From positions 186,001-250,000 of the forward strand of contig JAIYAQ010000012.1 of NCBI GenBank assembly GCA_027488975.1: a DNA stretch of 64,000 nt, read 5' to 3'. The DNA is from Cyanobium sp. E1_MAG_00006 (GTDB lineage: Bacteria; Cyanobacteriota; Cyanobacteriia; PCC-6307; Cyanobiaceae). Shown in pieces: positions 50,757 to 59,653 of this stretch. Numbering within the stretch: the first letter of the stretch is position 1; each line of letters begins with the position of its first letter. The position numbers and the translations under genes are program-made. The notes beneath the pieces were generated by a model. That model was not told the DNA's origin and searched no databases. It worked only from the letters and a program-made list of their open reading frames with translations.

Positions 50757-53000
50757 TCAGGCGGCCACCAGCCAGCGGCCGCAGCACGCCAGCAGCAGCG
50801 CCAGGGCCGAGGCGCCGAGCCAGGCCGCCCGGTTGTTGGCCAGCAGCCGCCGCAGCACCACCACGGCAGCCAACCAACCCAGCAGCACCGCAGCGCTCTG
50901 ACAGAAGGCGATCACATGCGAATCGGCACGCCAGGCCGGCAAAGCGGCCAGCCAGGTGACGAGCCAGGTGTCAAGCCAGCCTGTATCGCCAGCGCCGACC
51001 AGCGGCGCGAAGCTCACCGGCAGCACCGCCCCAGCCTCCGCCATGCCGATCGGCAGGTGGCGAGCCAGCAACAGCGCCCACAGCAGCGGCAGCAGGCCGT
51101 AGAGCGTGCGGCGCAGCCGCGGCGCCGAAAAGAAGGGCCGCGCCAGCAGAAACAGGGCCGACGGCAGGGCCAGGGCGAGGGTTGCGAAGGCGAGGCGAGG
51201 CAGCAGGGGGCCGGCCACCAGGCTGGCGGGGGCCAGCGGTAGCCAACCCAGCAGACGCTGGGCCTGGTGCAGACAGAGATCCCCCGCGAGCACCAGGATC
51301 AGGCCGGGTTCGCCCACGGGGGTATCCATCTCGCGCTGCAGATCAGCCGCCGGCGGCCGAAGGGCCAGCTGCACCGAGCGATGCGGACAGGCCTGGGCGC
51401 AGGTGAGGCAGAGCACACAGTTGCGGTTGTCAGCCAGGTGGGCGGGATGGGTGCCGAGCGGACACCCCCCCGTGGTCAGCCCTTCGCCGTCAGCGGGACC
51501 ACCCTTGAAGCAGGCGTAGCTGCTGCAGCTGCCGCTGCAGGTGCCCACCTGAGCGCGCAGCTCCAGCACCGACAACTTGGCGAACAGGCCGTTCATGCCG
51601 CCCACCGGACAGAGGTAGCGGCACCAGAACCGCTTCTCGAAGCGCAGCGAGCCGATCACCGCACCGGCAGTGATCAGCAGCAGCAGGCAGCTGCTCAGCC
51701 AGGCGGTGTTCTGCAGGTTCCACACCTCCTCCCAGAGCAGGATCAGGGCGAAGCCCGCCGCCAGCAGCGGCGAGGCCCAGTCGTCGCTGTTGCCGCGCGG
51801 CCAGCGGGCCGGCTGCCAGCCGAGGGCCCGCGCCGCCCGCTGGGTGATCTCCCCCCAGACCATGAACGGGCAGAAGGAGCACCACAGCCGGCCCACCAAG
51901 GGAAAACCCAGCAGGATCAGCGGCCACCACCAGGCCCAGAACAGATTGAGGGCACCGTTGTGGTCGCGATCCTGCGGCCCCAGCCACAGCCAGAGGTTGA
52001 CCAGCACAAACAGCCAGCTCACCAGCCCGTACAGGAGCGTGTTCCAGAGCCATGGCGCCCGCATCCACTCCCTGAGGCGAGGCTTCCAGCGCCAGATGTC
52101 AAAGCGCAGGCGCTGCTGGCGGGGCGACGTCCAGAACACATCCTCCGGCAGGAGTGCAGGCCAGGCGGCCTGTCCGTTGGTCCCCCCCTGGCGCCGCACC
52201 TGTTGCAGGGCGCGGTAAATCAGCGTCTCGAGCTCGCGCAGATTGTTGGGGAAGTCGTAGCTCTGCAGCCGCTTGACCACCGCCTCCGGGACCTCCGGGG
52301 GATGGGGCCAGCCGAGCTTGCGGCTGCGCTGACGCACGCCGTAGCGGAGCCATTCGCCCAGATCCTGGCGCCGCACCCGCAGGGGCGGCACGCGGATCAG
52401 GCTGCAGGCACGATCAAAGGCCGGCGTTGCCTGCTCCGCGGTGAAGAACACACGGCCGGGAAAATGACGCCAGGGGCCGGCGGCATCACCATCGGAACAG
52501 GCGGGCCGCCATTGACCGGTCTGGGCCAGATGCAGCAGCAGAGGCCGCAGGTCGACCGGCACCTGATCGAGCTTGTCGATCAGCAGGGCGCCGCGAGCAA
52601 GCAGTTCCAGCAGCGGTCGTTCAGAGTCGTCGGCCACGGTGCCGAACAGATCGGATCCATCAGGCCGCAACAGGGCACCATCGAGCTGCAGCATCAGCTG
52701 GTGGCGAGCGGCGGAGCCGAAGTGGATCAGGGCAGCCAGGTTGTCCTTCTCTAGGCCGGGCTCTCCGCTGATCAGCACCGGCCGTGCCGTGACATCAGCG
52801 GCGGCGAGCCTCACGGACTCGCGCAGGCTGCGGGCATAACGACTGCTGCCAACCACGCCGCGCCGGGCCCGACCCACCAGCAGCGGCGCCAGCCGCAGCA
52901 GCTCGGCCGGCTGTCGCAACGGTGACTCCAGCGGTGCTGAGCTCACGGAGGCGTCGGCAGTGTTCTCCAGTGTGATGCCGAGGCCGCAACGCAGCAGCAC
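50757..53000 (-). CDS. Degenerate sigma-54-activator-type AAA+ domain fused to a NapH/NosR-like membrane polyferredoxin
   Basis: AAA+-like N-terminus (LVGRARRGVVGSSRYARSLRESVRLAAADVTARPVLISGEPGLEKDNLAALIH; NNLRELETLIYRAL), then multi-TM region with WCSFCPF, WCRYLCPVGGMNGLF and NCVLCLTCAQACPH 4Fe-4S motif. Confidence 0.85.
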   Translation of the reverse strand: MLLRCGLGITLENTADASVSSAPLESPLRQPAELLRLAPLLVGRARRGVVGSSRYARSLRESVRLAAADVTARPVLISGEPGLEKDNLAALIHFGSAARHQLMLQLDGALLRPDGSDLFGTVADDSERPLLELLARGALLIDKLDQVPVDLRPLLLHLAQTGQWRPACSDGDAAGPWRHFPGRVFFTAEQATPAFDRACSLIRVPPLRVRRQDLGEWLRYGVRQRSRKLGWPHPPEVPEAVVKRLQSYDFPNNLRELETLIYRALQQVRRQGGTNGQAAWPALLPEDVFWTSPRQQRLRFDIWRWKPRLREWMRAPWLWNTLLYGLVSWLFVLVNLWLWLGPQDRDHNGALNLFWAWWWPLILLGFPLVGRLWCSFCPFMVWGEITQRAARALGWQPARWPRGNSDDWASPLLAAGFALILLWEEVWNLQNTAWLSSCLLLLITAGAVIGSLRFEKRFWCRYLCPVGGMNGLFAKLSVLELRAQVGTCSGSCSSYACFKGGPADGEGLTTGGCPLGTHPAHLADNRNCVLCLTCAQACPHRSVQLALRPPAADLQREMDTPVGEPGLILVLAGDLCLHQAQRLLGWLPLAPASLVAGPLLPRLAFATLALALPSALFLLARPFFSAPRLRRTLYGLLPLLWALLLARHLPIGMAEAGAVLPVSFAPLVGAGDTGWLDTWLVTWLAALPAWRADSHVIAFCQSAAVLLGWLAAVVVLRRLLANNRAAWLGASALALLLACCGRWLVAA

Positions 53001-53047
53001 CGGGTCTGAGCCGATACTGGCGCGTCGAGCGATCTCCTTCCCCTGCG

Positions 53048-53629
53048 ATGACCCTCACCCTCTACGGCGGTGCCCGCAGCCGCGCCTCGATGCCGCGCTG
53101 GTACATGGAAGAGAAGGGCATCGCCTACGCGTGGCACCAGCTGGATCTGGAGGCGGGTGAGCACCGCTGCGAACCCTTCACACGCATCAACCCGTTCGGC
53201 AAGGTGCCGGCCCTGGTGGAGGAGGACCCGGGCCTTCCCGGCGGGCGGGTGCAGCTGTTCGAGAGCGGCGCGATCCTGCTCTATCTGGCCGAACGCCACG
53301 GCGGTGAGTGCCGCACAGCCGCCGAGCGGGCCCTGGCCCAGCAGTGGGTGCTGTTCGCCAATGCCACCCTGGCCACAGCTCTGTTCGTGCCGAGCAACCG
53401 CGAGCGCGAGTTTCCCCGGCTGATGACGGTGCTCGATGGGCTGCTGGCCGGCGGACATCCCCTGATCGGCAGCGACTGGGGCGTGGCCGACTGCGCCGTG
53501 AACGCCTATCTGGCCTATCTGCCGATCTTCTTCCCCCAGATCGACCTCAGCCCTTATCCGAACGTGCAAGCCACGATCGCCGCCACCCAGCAGCGCCCTG
53601 CCTACCAGCAGGCCATGGGGCAGCGGTGA
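53048..53629 (+). CDS. Glutathione S-transferase family protein
   Basis: MTLTLYGGARSRASMPRWYMEEKGIAYAWHQLDLEAGEHRCEPFTRINPFGKVPALVEED...LFESGAILLYLAERH. Confidence 0.92.
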   Translation: MTLTLYGGARSRASMPRWYMEEKGIAYAWHQLDLEAGEHRCEPFTRINPFGKVPALVEEDPGLPGGRVQLFESGAILLYLAERHGGECRTAAERALAQQWVLFANATLATALFVPSNREREFPRLMTVLDGLLAGGHPLIGSDWGVADCAVNAYLAYLPIFFPQIDLSPYPNVQATIAATQQRPAYQQAMGQR

Positions 53630-54288
53630 GCGGGGCCGGCCGGGCCTGGCCGGGAGCCGCGGAGCTTCACTGGCATGGTCACCGCCTGGAGCTGCTGCCG
53701 GAGCGCGCTGTCTGGGATCCGGCCCAGGGGCTGCTGCTGCTAGCGGATGTCCATCTGGGCAAGGCGGAGTGCTTCCAGGCCAGCGGCATTCCCCTGCCCA
53801 GCGATGGCGACCTGGCCAATCTCAACCGTCTGCTGACGCTGGCCCATGGCCTGAGGCCGCAGCGGGTGGTGGTGCTCGGAGATCTGATCCACAGCCGCCT
53901 GGGCCTCACCGGCGAGCTCCGCCAGAAGCTAAGCGCGCTGCCGGAGTTGCTGGGCTGCCCGCTGCAGCTGGTGGGCGGCAACCATGAGGCCGGCAGCTGG
54001 CTGGCGCGGCTGCCGGCGGAGTCGTCCCAAGGCTGCGGCCCGCTCTGGCTGAGCCATATGCCGCAGCAAGCGCCCGGTTCTGAGCAGCTCAACCTCTGCG
54101 GTCACCTCCATCCCGTGGCACTGCTCGGCGGCGGCGCCGACCGGCTGCGGCTGCCCTGCTTCGGGTTCGACCGGCAGCGAAGGCAGCTGCAGCTGCCGGC
54201 CTTCGGTGACCTCACCGGCGGCCATCCCTGCGCCCGAGAGCTGCAGCGCTGGGTGGTGGCGGACGACCAGGTGCTGGCCCTGCCATGA
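53626..54288 (+). CDS. pdeM: Ligase-associated metallophosphoesterase PdeM (TIGR04123-like)
   Basis: LELLPERAVWDPAQGLLLLADVHLGKAECFQASGIPLPSDGDLANLNRLLTLA; VVLGDLIHSRLG; LVGGNHE; LCGHLHPVA; GTG start overlaps the GST stop. Confidence 0.9.
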   Translation: MSGAGRAWPGAAELHWHGHRLELLPERAVWDPAQGLLLLADVHLGKAECFQASGIPLPSDGDLANLNRLLTLAHGLRPQRVVVLGDLIHSRLGLTGELRQKLSALPELLGCPLQLVGGNHEAGSWLARLPAESSQGCGPLWLSHMPQQAPGSEQLNLCGHLHPVALLGGGADRLRLPCFGFDRQRRQLQLPAFGDLTGGHPCARELQRWVVADDQVLALP

Positions 54289-54300
54289 AGCGCAGCAAAC

Positions 54301-55836
54301 ATGGCGCCGGTGAGAAAGCCCCGTAGATTTGCGGCCGCCTTACTCGGCCCTCTGACTCGCGCCACTTCGCCACAGAGCGCAGCCCGCGAGGCTCCGTCGT
54401 TGCCGGACCCGAGGCCCTGGTGGTGGCGCAAGCGCTGGCTGACCATCGGCGTGCCCGCTGGCGCCGTGGCTTTTCTTGTGGCGATTGCACCACCGCTGCC
54501 CGAAAGCCAGCGCACAGACTCGAAAGCGGCAGCAGCGGCGGCGGCCGGCAGCAGCCGCGGCTTTCGCTACCAGCCGGATGCGCAGGCGTACGCCCTGGAT
54601 TTCGATCCGCGCAAGGTGCGGCTGGATCTTCTGGAGGGCTGGGACCGCGAGCAGGATGCTTACAACGACGCCGCTGCCCTGGCCTACATCTCCGGGCCGA
54701 TGTACGAGCGGCATGTCAACAACAGCGGCCAGGAGATCACCGTGCCGCTGGGGGATATCAAGCTCGGCGAACGGGTCTGGCGCGGCCGCAACCGCACCGC
54801 CGCCCGCCAGCGCGCCTTCATCGGCATCCGGCACGACGGACGGGTTGACTTCGGCTACGGCGAGCTCACGCCCCAGCGAGCCGCCCAGTACGACAGCTTC
54901 ATCGGTGGCCTGCACAGCGTCTACAACGACCTGGAGGCCCCACCGCCGGAGTACCGCGGGGCCTACAGCATCTCGATGGGCCAGCAGATCCGTTATTTCC
55001 TGCCTCGGATCCGCATGCTGATCGGCCTTCGCAGCGACGGCCGGCTGGAGGTGCTGATGAGCCGCGACGGCCTGACATTGGAGCAGACCCGCTCCCTGGC
55101 CCGTCAGCGGGGCCTGCGGGCCGCTTACCTGCCGGATCACGCCTCCAAGAGCCGTCTGATCATTCCGGGGGTGAAGGGCTTCAGCGACGAGGACGCCAAC
55201 TGGATCAGCGGCGGCGCCACCAGCTTCGTGCATGTGCCCTACATGCTGCGGCTGAGTGAGCGGACTGTGCCGCTGCAGGGCAATCTGCTGGCCAGCCTCA
55301 CCCCACGGCTGGATTCCGGCAGCTGCGGTGGCCCGCTTCGCTGCGGCCAGACCCTGGGAACGCAGATCCTCGATCGCGCCCTGGCAGGCCTCAACCGGCT
55401 GATGGAGCAAGGGGTGGAGCCGCTGGCGCGGCTGATCTGGGCACCGAAGGGCGATCCTGCACCCCGTCGAGCCGCCCTGCGTTCGCCCTTGCGTGAACCG
55501 CCGATCACCGCGGATCCGATCGCCCTCCGGGAGCTGCAGCAGAACGGCACCAGCAGCACGGGCAGCAATCAGGCCACACCGCTGGCACCGGATCTGCCGC
55601 CACCGCTGCTGATACAGCAGGGTCAGGCGCTACCGGCCGACCCGGAAGCCAGCAGCGTGGCGCCAGCGCTGGAGGCAGCGAGCCCAGCGATGGGAAGCAA
55701 CGCCATCACCGCACCAGAGGTGGACAGTGCCAGCGGAGCCGCGGGGGGAGCACCACCGCCGCCACCGCTACCTCCACCAGGCCAGGCCCCAGCGGCCCAG
55801 CCCGACGCTTCGGTGACGACAAATCCTCGTCCCTGA
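54301..55836 (+). CDS. Hypothetical membrane-anchored protein with proline-rich C-terminus
   Basis: N-terminal TM WLTIGVPAGAVAFLVAIAPPL; large globular region; tail GGAPPPPPLPPPGQAPAAQPDASVTTNPRP. Confidence 0.65.
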   Translation: MAPVRKPRRFAAALLGPLTRATSPQSAAREAPSLPDPRPWWWRKRWLTIGVPAGAVAFLVAIAPPLPESQRTDSKAAAAAAAGSSRGFRYQPDAQAYALDFDPRKVRLDLLEGWDREQDAYNDAAALAYISGPMYERHVNNSGQEITVPLGDIKLGERVWRGRNRTAARQRAFIGIRHDGRVDFGYGELTPQRAAQYDSFIGGLHSVYNDLEAPPPEYRGAYSISMGQQIRYFLPRIRMLIGLRSDGRLEVLMSRDGLTLEQTRSLARQRGLRAAYLPDHASKSRLIIPGVKGFSDEDANWISGGATSFVHVPYMLRLSERTVPLQGNLLASLTPRLDSGSCGGPLRCGQTLGTQILDRALAGLNRLMEQGVEPLARLIWAPKGDPAPRRAALRSPLREPPITADPIALRELQQNGTSSTGSNQATPLAPDLPPPLLIQQGQALPADPEASSVAPALEAASPAMGSNAITAPEVDSASGAAGGAPPPPPLPPPGQAPAAQPDASVTTNPRP

Positions 55837-55838
55837 CG

Positions 55839-56303
55839 TCAGCCGGCTGCGGCCAACGCCCGCACCACATCGCCGCGGGTGAGAACGCCAACCGGCTGGC
55901 GCGCCCCATCGAGCACAAACAGGCGCTGGGTGCTGCCTTCGTGCAGCTGGCGGGCGGCGGCAGGCAGGGACAGCTCACCACTGCAGGTGTGGGGGTTGTG
56001 GCTCATCACCTCACCCACCGTGCTGCCCAGCACCTGGTGCACCTCCTTGTCCCAGTTGAGCGGGTTGCGGAGGTAGATCACGGCATCCAGAAGCATCACG
56101 TAGGGGCCGGCCTGAAAGCCGCTCTCACGCACCATCAGGTCCTGCTCGCTCAGTTCCCCCACCAGCGCACCGCTGGCATCGAGCACGGGCAGGCCGCTGA
56201 TGTGGTGCTCGCTCATCAGCGTCACCGCCTCCTGCAGCGGCGAATCCTGGTTCACGCTCAGCACCGGGGTGGTCATCACGGCGGAAACGGGCTGCTGCAC
56301 CAC
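55839..56303 (-). CDS. CBS-domain pair protein
   Basis: VSAVMTTPVLSVNQDSPLQEAVTLMSEHHISGLPVLDASGALVGELSEQDLM...STQRLFVLDGARQPVGVLTRGDVVRAL; start tentative (GTG). Confidence 0.85.
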   Translation of the reverse strand: MVQQPVSAVMTTPVLSVNQDSPLQEAVTLMSEHHISGLPVLDASGALVGELSEQDLMVRESGFQAGPYVMLLDAVIYLRNPLNWDKEVHQVLGSTVGEVMSHNPHTCSGELSLPAAARQLHEGSTQRLFVLDGARQPVGVLTRGDVVRALAAAG

Positions 56304-56402
56304 GGGCGAGTCGGTTGGCTGCCCGCATTCTGAGGCCGCGGGCTCGCCGCGCTGCGAGGCCAGACCACTCCCAGCAGACTGCAACCAATCCACCTGCAGC
56401 TG

Positions 56403-57101
56403 ATGAGCCGTTTTCAGGAGGCCCTGCGCGCCACCAACAGCCTGCGCCTGCTGGCGGCCGCGGGCCGCAGCGGCGGCGAACTCAGCAGCATCGCCGACCT
56501 GATCGACAACTTTCTGGGCAGCCCCCAACTGGCCGCCAGCGTGGAACGGTTCAAGGCCGTGCCGGGCGGCGCGGAGATGCTCAGCCAGCGCTACCCGCCC
56601 CTGCAGCCGGACATCGACAGCCTGCGCCAGCTGCCCCCCGACAGCCTCGGGCGCCGCTATGCCGACCTGATCCTCTCCCTAGGCTACGACCCCGAGTTCT
56701 TCAGACCCCGCGATGTGAGCACAGACGACCGCTGGCTCACCCAGCGCATCGCCACCACCCACGACATCCACCACGTGGTGGCCGGATTCGGCACCGAGAC
56801 CGCCGGTGAGAACGGCGTGCTGGCGATCACAGCTGCCCAGATCGGCTTTCCTGGCTATGTGCTGCTCACCAGCGCGGGCCAGCTGGCGGCCTTCCGCTTC
56901 CAGCCAGAGCGCTTTCCACTGCTCAGCGCCTCCCAGGCCCACGGCCATGCCATCGCCCGCCGGGCCCAGTGCATGGCGGCGGTGAAGTGGGAGGAGGGCT
57001 GGGAGAAGCCGGTGCGTCAATGGAGGGAGGAGCTGGGCATCAGCGATCCGGCCGACGCCGAGCCCTACGGCCTCGATGTCCAGCTGGGCCCCCTGCCGTG
57101 A
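56403..57101 (+). CDS. Coq4-family protein
   Basis: RYADLILSLGYDPEFFRPRDVSTDDRWLTQRIATTHDIHHVVAGFGTETAGENGVLAITAAQIGFPGYV, containing the HDxxH...GE metal-binding motif. Confidence 0.88.
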   Translation: MSRFQEALRATNSLRLLAAAGRSGGELSSIADLIDNFLGSPQLAASVERFKAVPGGAEMLSQRYPPLQPDIDSLRQLPPDSLGRRYADLILSLGYDPEFFRPRDVSTDDRWLTQRIATTHDIHHVVAGFGTETAGENGVLAITAAQIGFPGYVLLTSAGQLAAFRFQPERFPLLSASQAHGHAIARRAQCMAAVKWEEGWEKPVRQWREELGISDPADAEPYGLDVQLGPLP

Positions 57102-57655
57102 GCTGGTCCCCTGGTCCCCTGCGCCGCCTGGCCGATGCCCTCACCGTGGCGAGAGCCGTGGCGGGCCTGCCGTTGATCCTGGCCCTCGATGCCGGCTGGG
57201 AAGTCCTGGCCTGGTGGCTGCTGCTGCTGGGGGGGCTCAGTGATGCCGCCGACGGCGCCCTGGCCCGCCGCGCCGGTGGTGGATCGGTGTGGGGCGCCCG
57301 GCTCGATCCCCTCACCGACAAGATCCTGATCCTGGCGCCACTGCTGTGGCTGGCCACCAAGGGCGTGCTGCCGCTCTGGGCGATCTGGCTGCTGTTGGCC
57401 CGCGAGCTGTTGATCTCCGGCTGGCGGGCCGGTCACGGCAGTGGCGGGCCCGCCTCCTGGGGCGGCAAGGCCAAGACGATCCTGCAATTCGCCTCACTGC
57501 TGCTGCTGCTCTGGCCCAACGGCTGGGGGGCCGCCCTGGATGGAGAGAACAGCTTCGGACTGACCGGGCTGCTGCACCTGACGGGCTACTGGTTGTTCTG
57601 GCCGTCGCTGCTGCTGGCCATCAGCTCCGCCTGGGGCTACCTGAAGCGACGCTGA
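57098..57655 (+). CDS. CDP-alcohol phosphatidyltransferase
   Basis: Motif DGALARRAGGGSVWGARLDPLTD matches DGxxAR(x8)GxxxDxxxD; GTG start overlaps the Coq4 stop. Confidence 0.9.
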   Translation: MSWSPGPLRRLADALTVARAVAGLPLILALDAGWEVLAWWLLLLGGLSDAADGALARRAGGGSVWGARLDPLTDKILILAPLLWLATKGVLPLWAIWLLLARELLISGWRAGHGSGGPASWGGKAKTILQFASLLLLLWPNGWGAALDGENSFGLTGLLHLTGYWLFWPSLLLAISSAWGYLKRR

Positions 57656-57698
57656 ACCAACAGCACCGCCCAAGCAGCCGGCCCCGCAGTTCTGAAAG

Positions 57699-58616
57699 TC
57701 AGCCGATCAGCGCCGCATCACCGGAGAAGTCAGGGTCGGTGGGCATCCGCAGGGCGTAGTCGTTGGCATAGCTATCGGCGAGGGAGCGCTCAACGTCGTA
57801 GCGCGGCGTCCAGGCCAGCTCGCTCTGCACCCGAGTGATATCGGTGAGGAAGTGGGCCAGCCGCAGCGGGAAGGCCTTGCGGGCCTTCTTGTCGAGCCCG
57901 GAAGGATCGAAGCTGCGGATCTCAACCGTGGCCGGATCCTTGCCGCAGGCGCGGGCGGCGGCGGCCACCAGGCCCCGGAAGCTAATGCCCTGGGCGCTGC
58001 TGCAGTTGTAGATGCGGTTGGCGGCGGCATCGACGCCGATGCAGCGGGCCATGGCTGTGGCCAGATCGTTCACATGGCCCAGCTGGGTGATCGTGCTGCC
58101 ATCTCCTGGCAGGGGCACCGGCCGCCCATGCACGATGCGATCGAAGAACCAGCTCTCCACCGGGTTGTAGTTGCCTGCACCCACGATGTAAGTGGGGCGG
58201 AAGCTGGTGAAGGGGATCGTCTCGGCGCTGAGCCAGGCCTCGGTGTCGAGCTTGCCGCTGTGGCGGCTCTGGGGATCGGTGGGGGAGTCCTCATGCAGGG
58301 GCCACAGCTCGCTGTCGGCGTAAACGCCGGCGGAGCTCACATAGACGAAGCGATGGCTTGGGGCACCGGTGCGCTCGATCACCGCCCGGCTGTCGTCCAC
58401 CGTGCGGCCGGAACTGTCGACGATCACATCGAAACGACGACCCTCGAGAGCCGCCAGGCCCTCGGCACTGCTGCGATCCCCGCTCAGATGCTCGACGCCG
58501 GCGGGCACGGGGTTGCGGCCGCGGGTGAACAGGGTGAGGTCATGCCCCTGGCTCAGCAGCTGCGCCACAAGCGGCCTGCCCACGAAACGGGTGCCACCCA
58601 TCACCAGGATCTTCAC
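57699..58616 (-). CDS. NAD-dependent epimerase/dehydratase family protein
   Basis: MKILVMGGTRFVGRPLVAQLLSQGHDLTLFTRG; RFVYVSSAGVYADSELWPLHEDSPTDP; FRPTYIVGAGNYNPVESWFFDRI; GTG start at 58616. Confidence 0.9.
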   Translation of the reverse strand: MKILVMGGTRFVGRPLVAQLLSQGHDLTLFTRGRNPVPAGVEHLSGDRSSAEGLAALEGRRFDVIVDSSGRTVDDSRAVIERTGAPSHRFVYVSSAGVYADSELWPLHEDSPTDPQSRHSGKLDTEAWLSAETIPFTSFRPTYIVGAGNYNPVESWFFDRIVHGRPVPLPGDGSTITQLGHVNDLATAMARCIGVDAAANRIYNCSSAQGISFRGLVAAAARACGKDPATVEIRSFDPSGLDKKARKAFPLRLAHFLTDITRVQSELAWTPRYDVERSLADSYANDYALRMPTDPDFSGDAALIG

Positions 58617-58642
58617 GCCAGGGCCTGCCAACTGGGCGCCAT

Positions 58643-59575
58643 TCAAACCCCGGGCCCGACGGGCCAGCCGACGCACCAATGGAGCAGCTGCGCCCAGAGC
58701 GGCACGCTGACCAGCGCCAGCGCCGTACTCCAGAAGACCAGAGCTGCCGCTGCCGCGGGCCCCTCCCGCAGTTCCGGCGCTCGCGCACTCCCCGGACTCG
58801 CCTCCGCCAGCAGCAGCACCGACACGGCGGTGGGGGCCGCCGCCTGCAGCACCAGCGCCGCCTGGGCCAGAGGCGGCAGTGCCAGCGGCGTCAGCAGCAG
58901 CAGCCGCACCAAGGCCAGTAGCAGCAGCGGGAACAACAACAACTTGATCGCCAGCACTAGCCAGAGCCGCCGCGGCAATCCACGGCCCGGCGCGGCGGCC
59001 AGCCGCATCCCCACCAGCGTCAGCGACAGCAGCACCACCGCTCGCGCCGGCCACCACAACCAGCTCGCCAGAGCCTGATGCCAGGGCGTGAGCAGCAGCA
59101 GGGCAGCACCCAGTGCGCCACGGCTGGCAGGACTGGCAATCAGCTCCTCTAGCAGCGGCCGCAGCCGCAGAGGCTGCCCCGCCAGCAGCAACGGCCCGAG
59201 GCTCCAGGTAAAGAGGGTGGCCACCAGGTCGTAGCTGATGGCGTAGCCGACCGCCTGGGCCGGCAGCAACGCCAGCACCGCCGGGATTCCAAAATAGGCC
59301 GTGTTGCCCACCACGGCGCCCATCTGCTCCACCGGCTGAGGCAGCCAGCGGCGCAGAAGCAGCAAGCCCCCCGCCACCGCCAGCAGGGCAAGCAGGGCCA
59401 CCAGGGCGGAGCTGCGGTTCAGACCACTGCGCAGCAGCAGCCCCATCAGGCTGAACGGCACCCCCCACTGCACCAGCGGCGGAGCCAGCCGCTGCGACAA
59501 CCCCGGCCAGCGACGGCCAAGTGCGAGGCCGAGCAGCAGCGCCGGCACCAGCTCCAGCAGAAAGGTCAGGGTCAA
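58643..59575 (-). CDS. AEC (auxin efflux carrier) family transporter
   Basis: GVPFSLMGLLLRSGL; VVGNTAYFGIPAVLALLPAQAVGYAISYDLVATLFTWSLGPLLLAG; about 10 TM segments. Confidence 0.82.
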   Translation of the reverse strand: MTLTFLLELVPALLLGLALGRRWPGLSQRLAPPLVQWGVPFSLMGLLLRSGLNRSSALVALLALLAVAGGLLLLRRWLPQPVEQMGAVVGNTAYFGIPAVLALLPAQAVGYAISYDLVATLFTWSLGPLLLAGQPLRLRPLLEELIASPASRGALGAALLLLTPWHQALASWLWWPARAVVLLSLTLVGMRLAAAPGRGLPRRLWLVLAIKLLLFPLLLLALVRLLLLTPLALPPLAQAALVLQAAAPTAVSVLLLAEASPGSARAPELREGPAAAAALVFWSTALALVSVPLWAQLLHWCVGWPVGPGV

Positions 59576-59653
59576 CGGGTCAGGATCAACGGGCCGGGGT
59601 CCTCCAGGATGGCCCCGACAGCCGATCAGCCCGGCACATCAAGCCGTTCGAGC

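Noticed and set aside
51267-52754. 495-aa + ORF opposite the polyferredoxin fusion
   Set aside because: Gln/Arg/Pro-rich antisense shadow of a protein with clear Fe-S and AAA+-like motifs.
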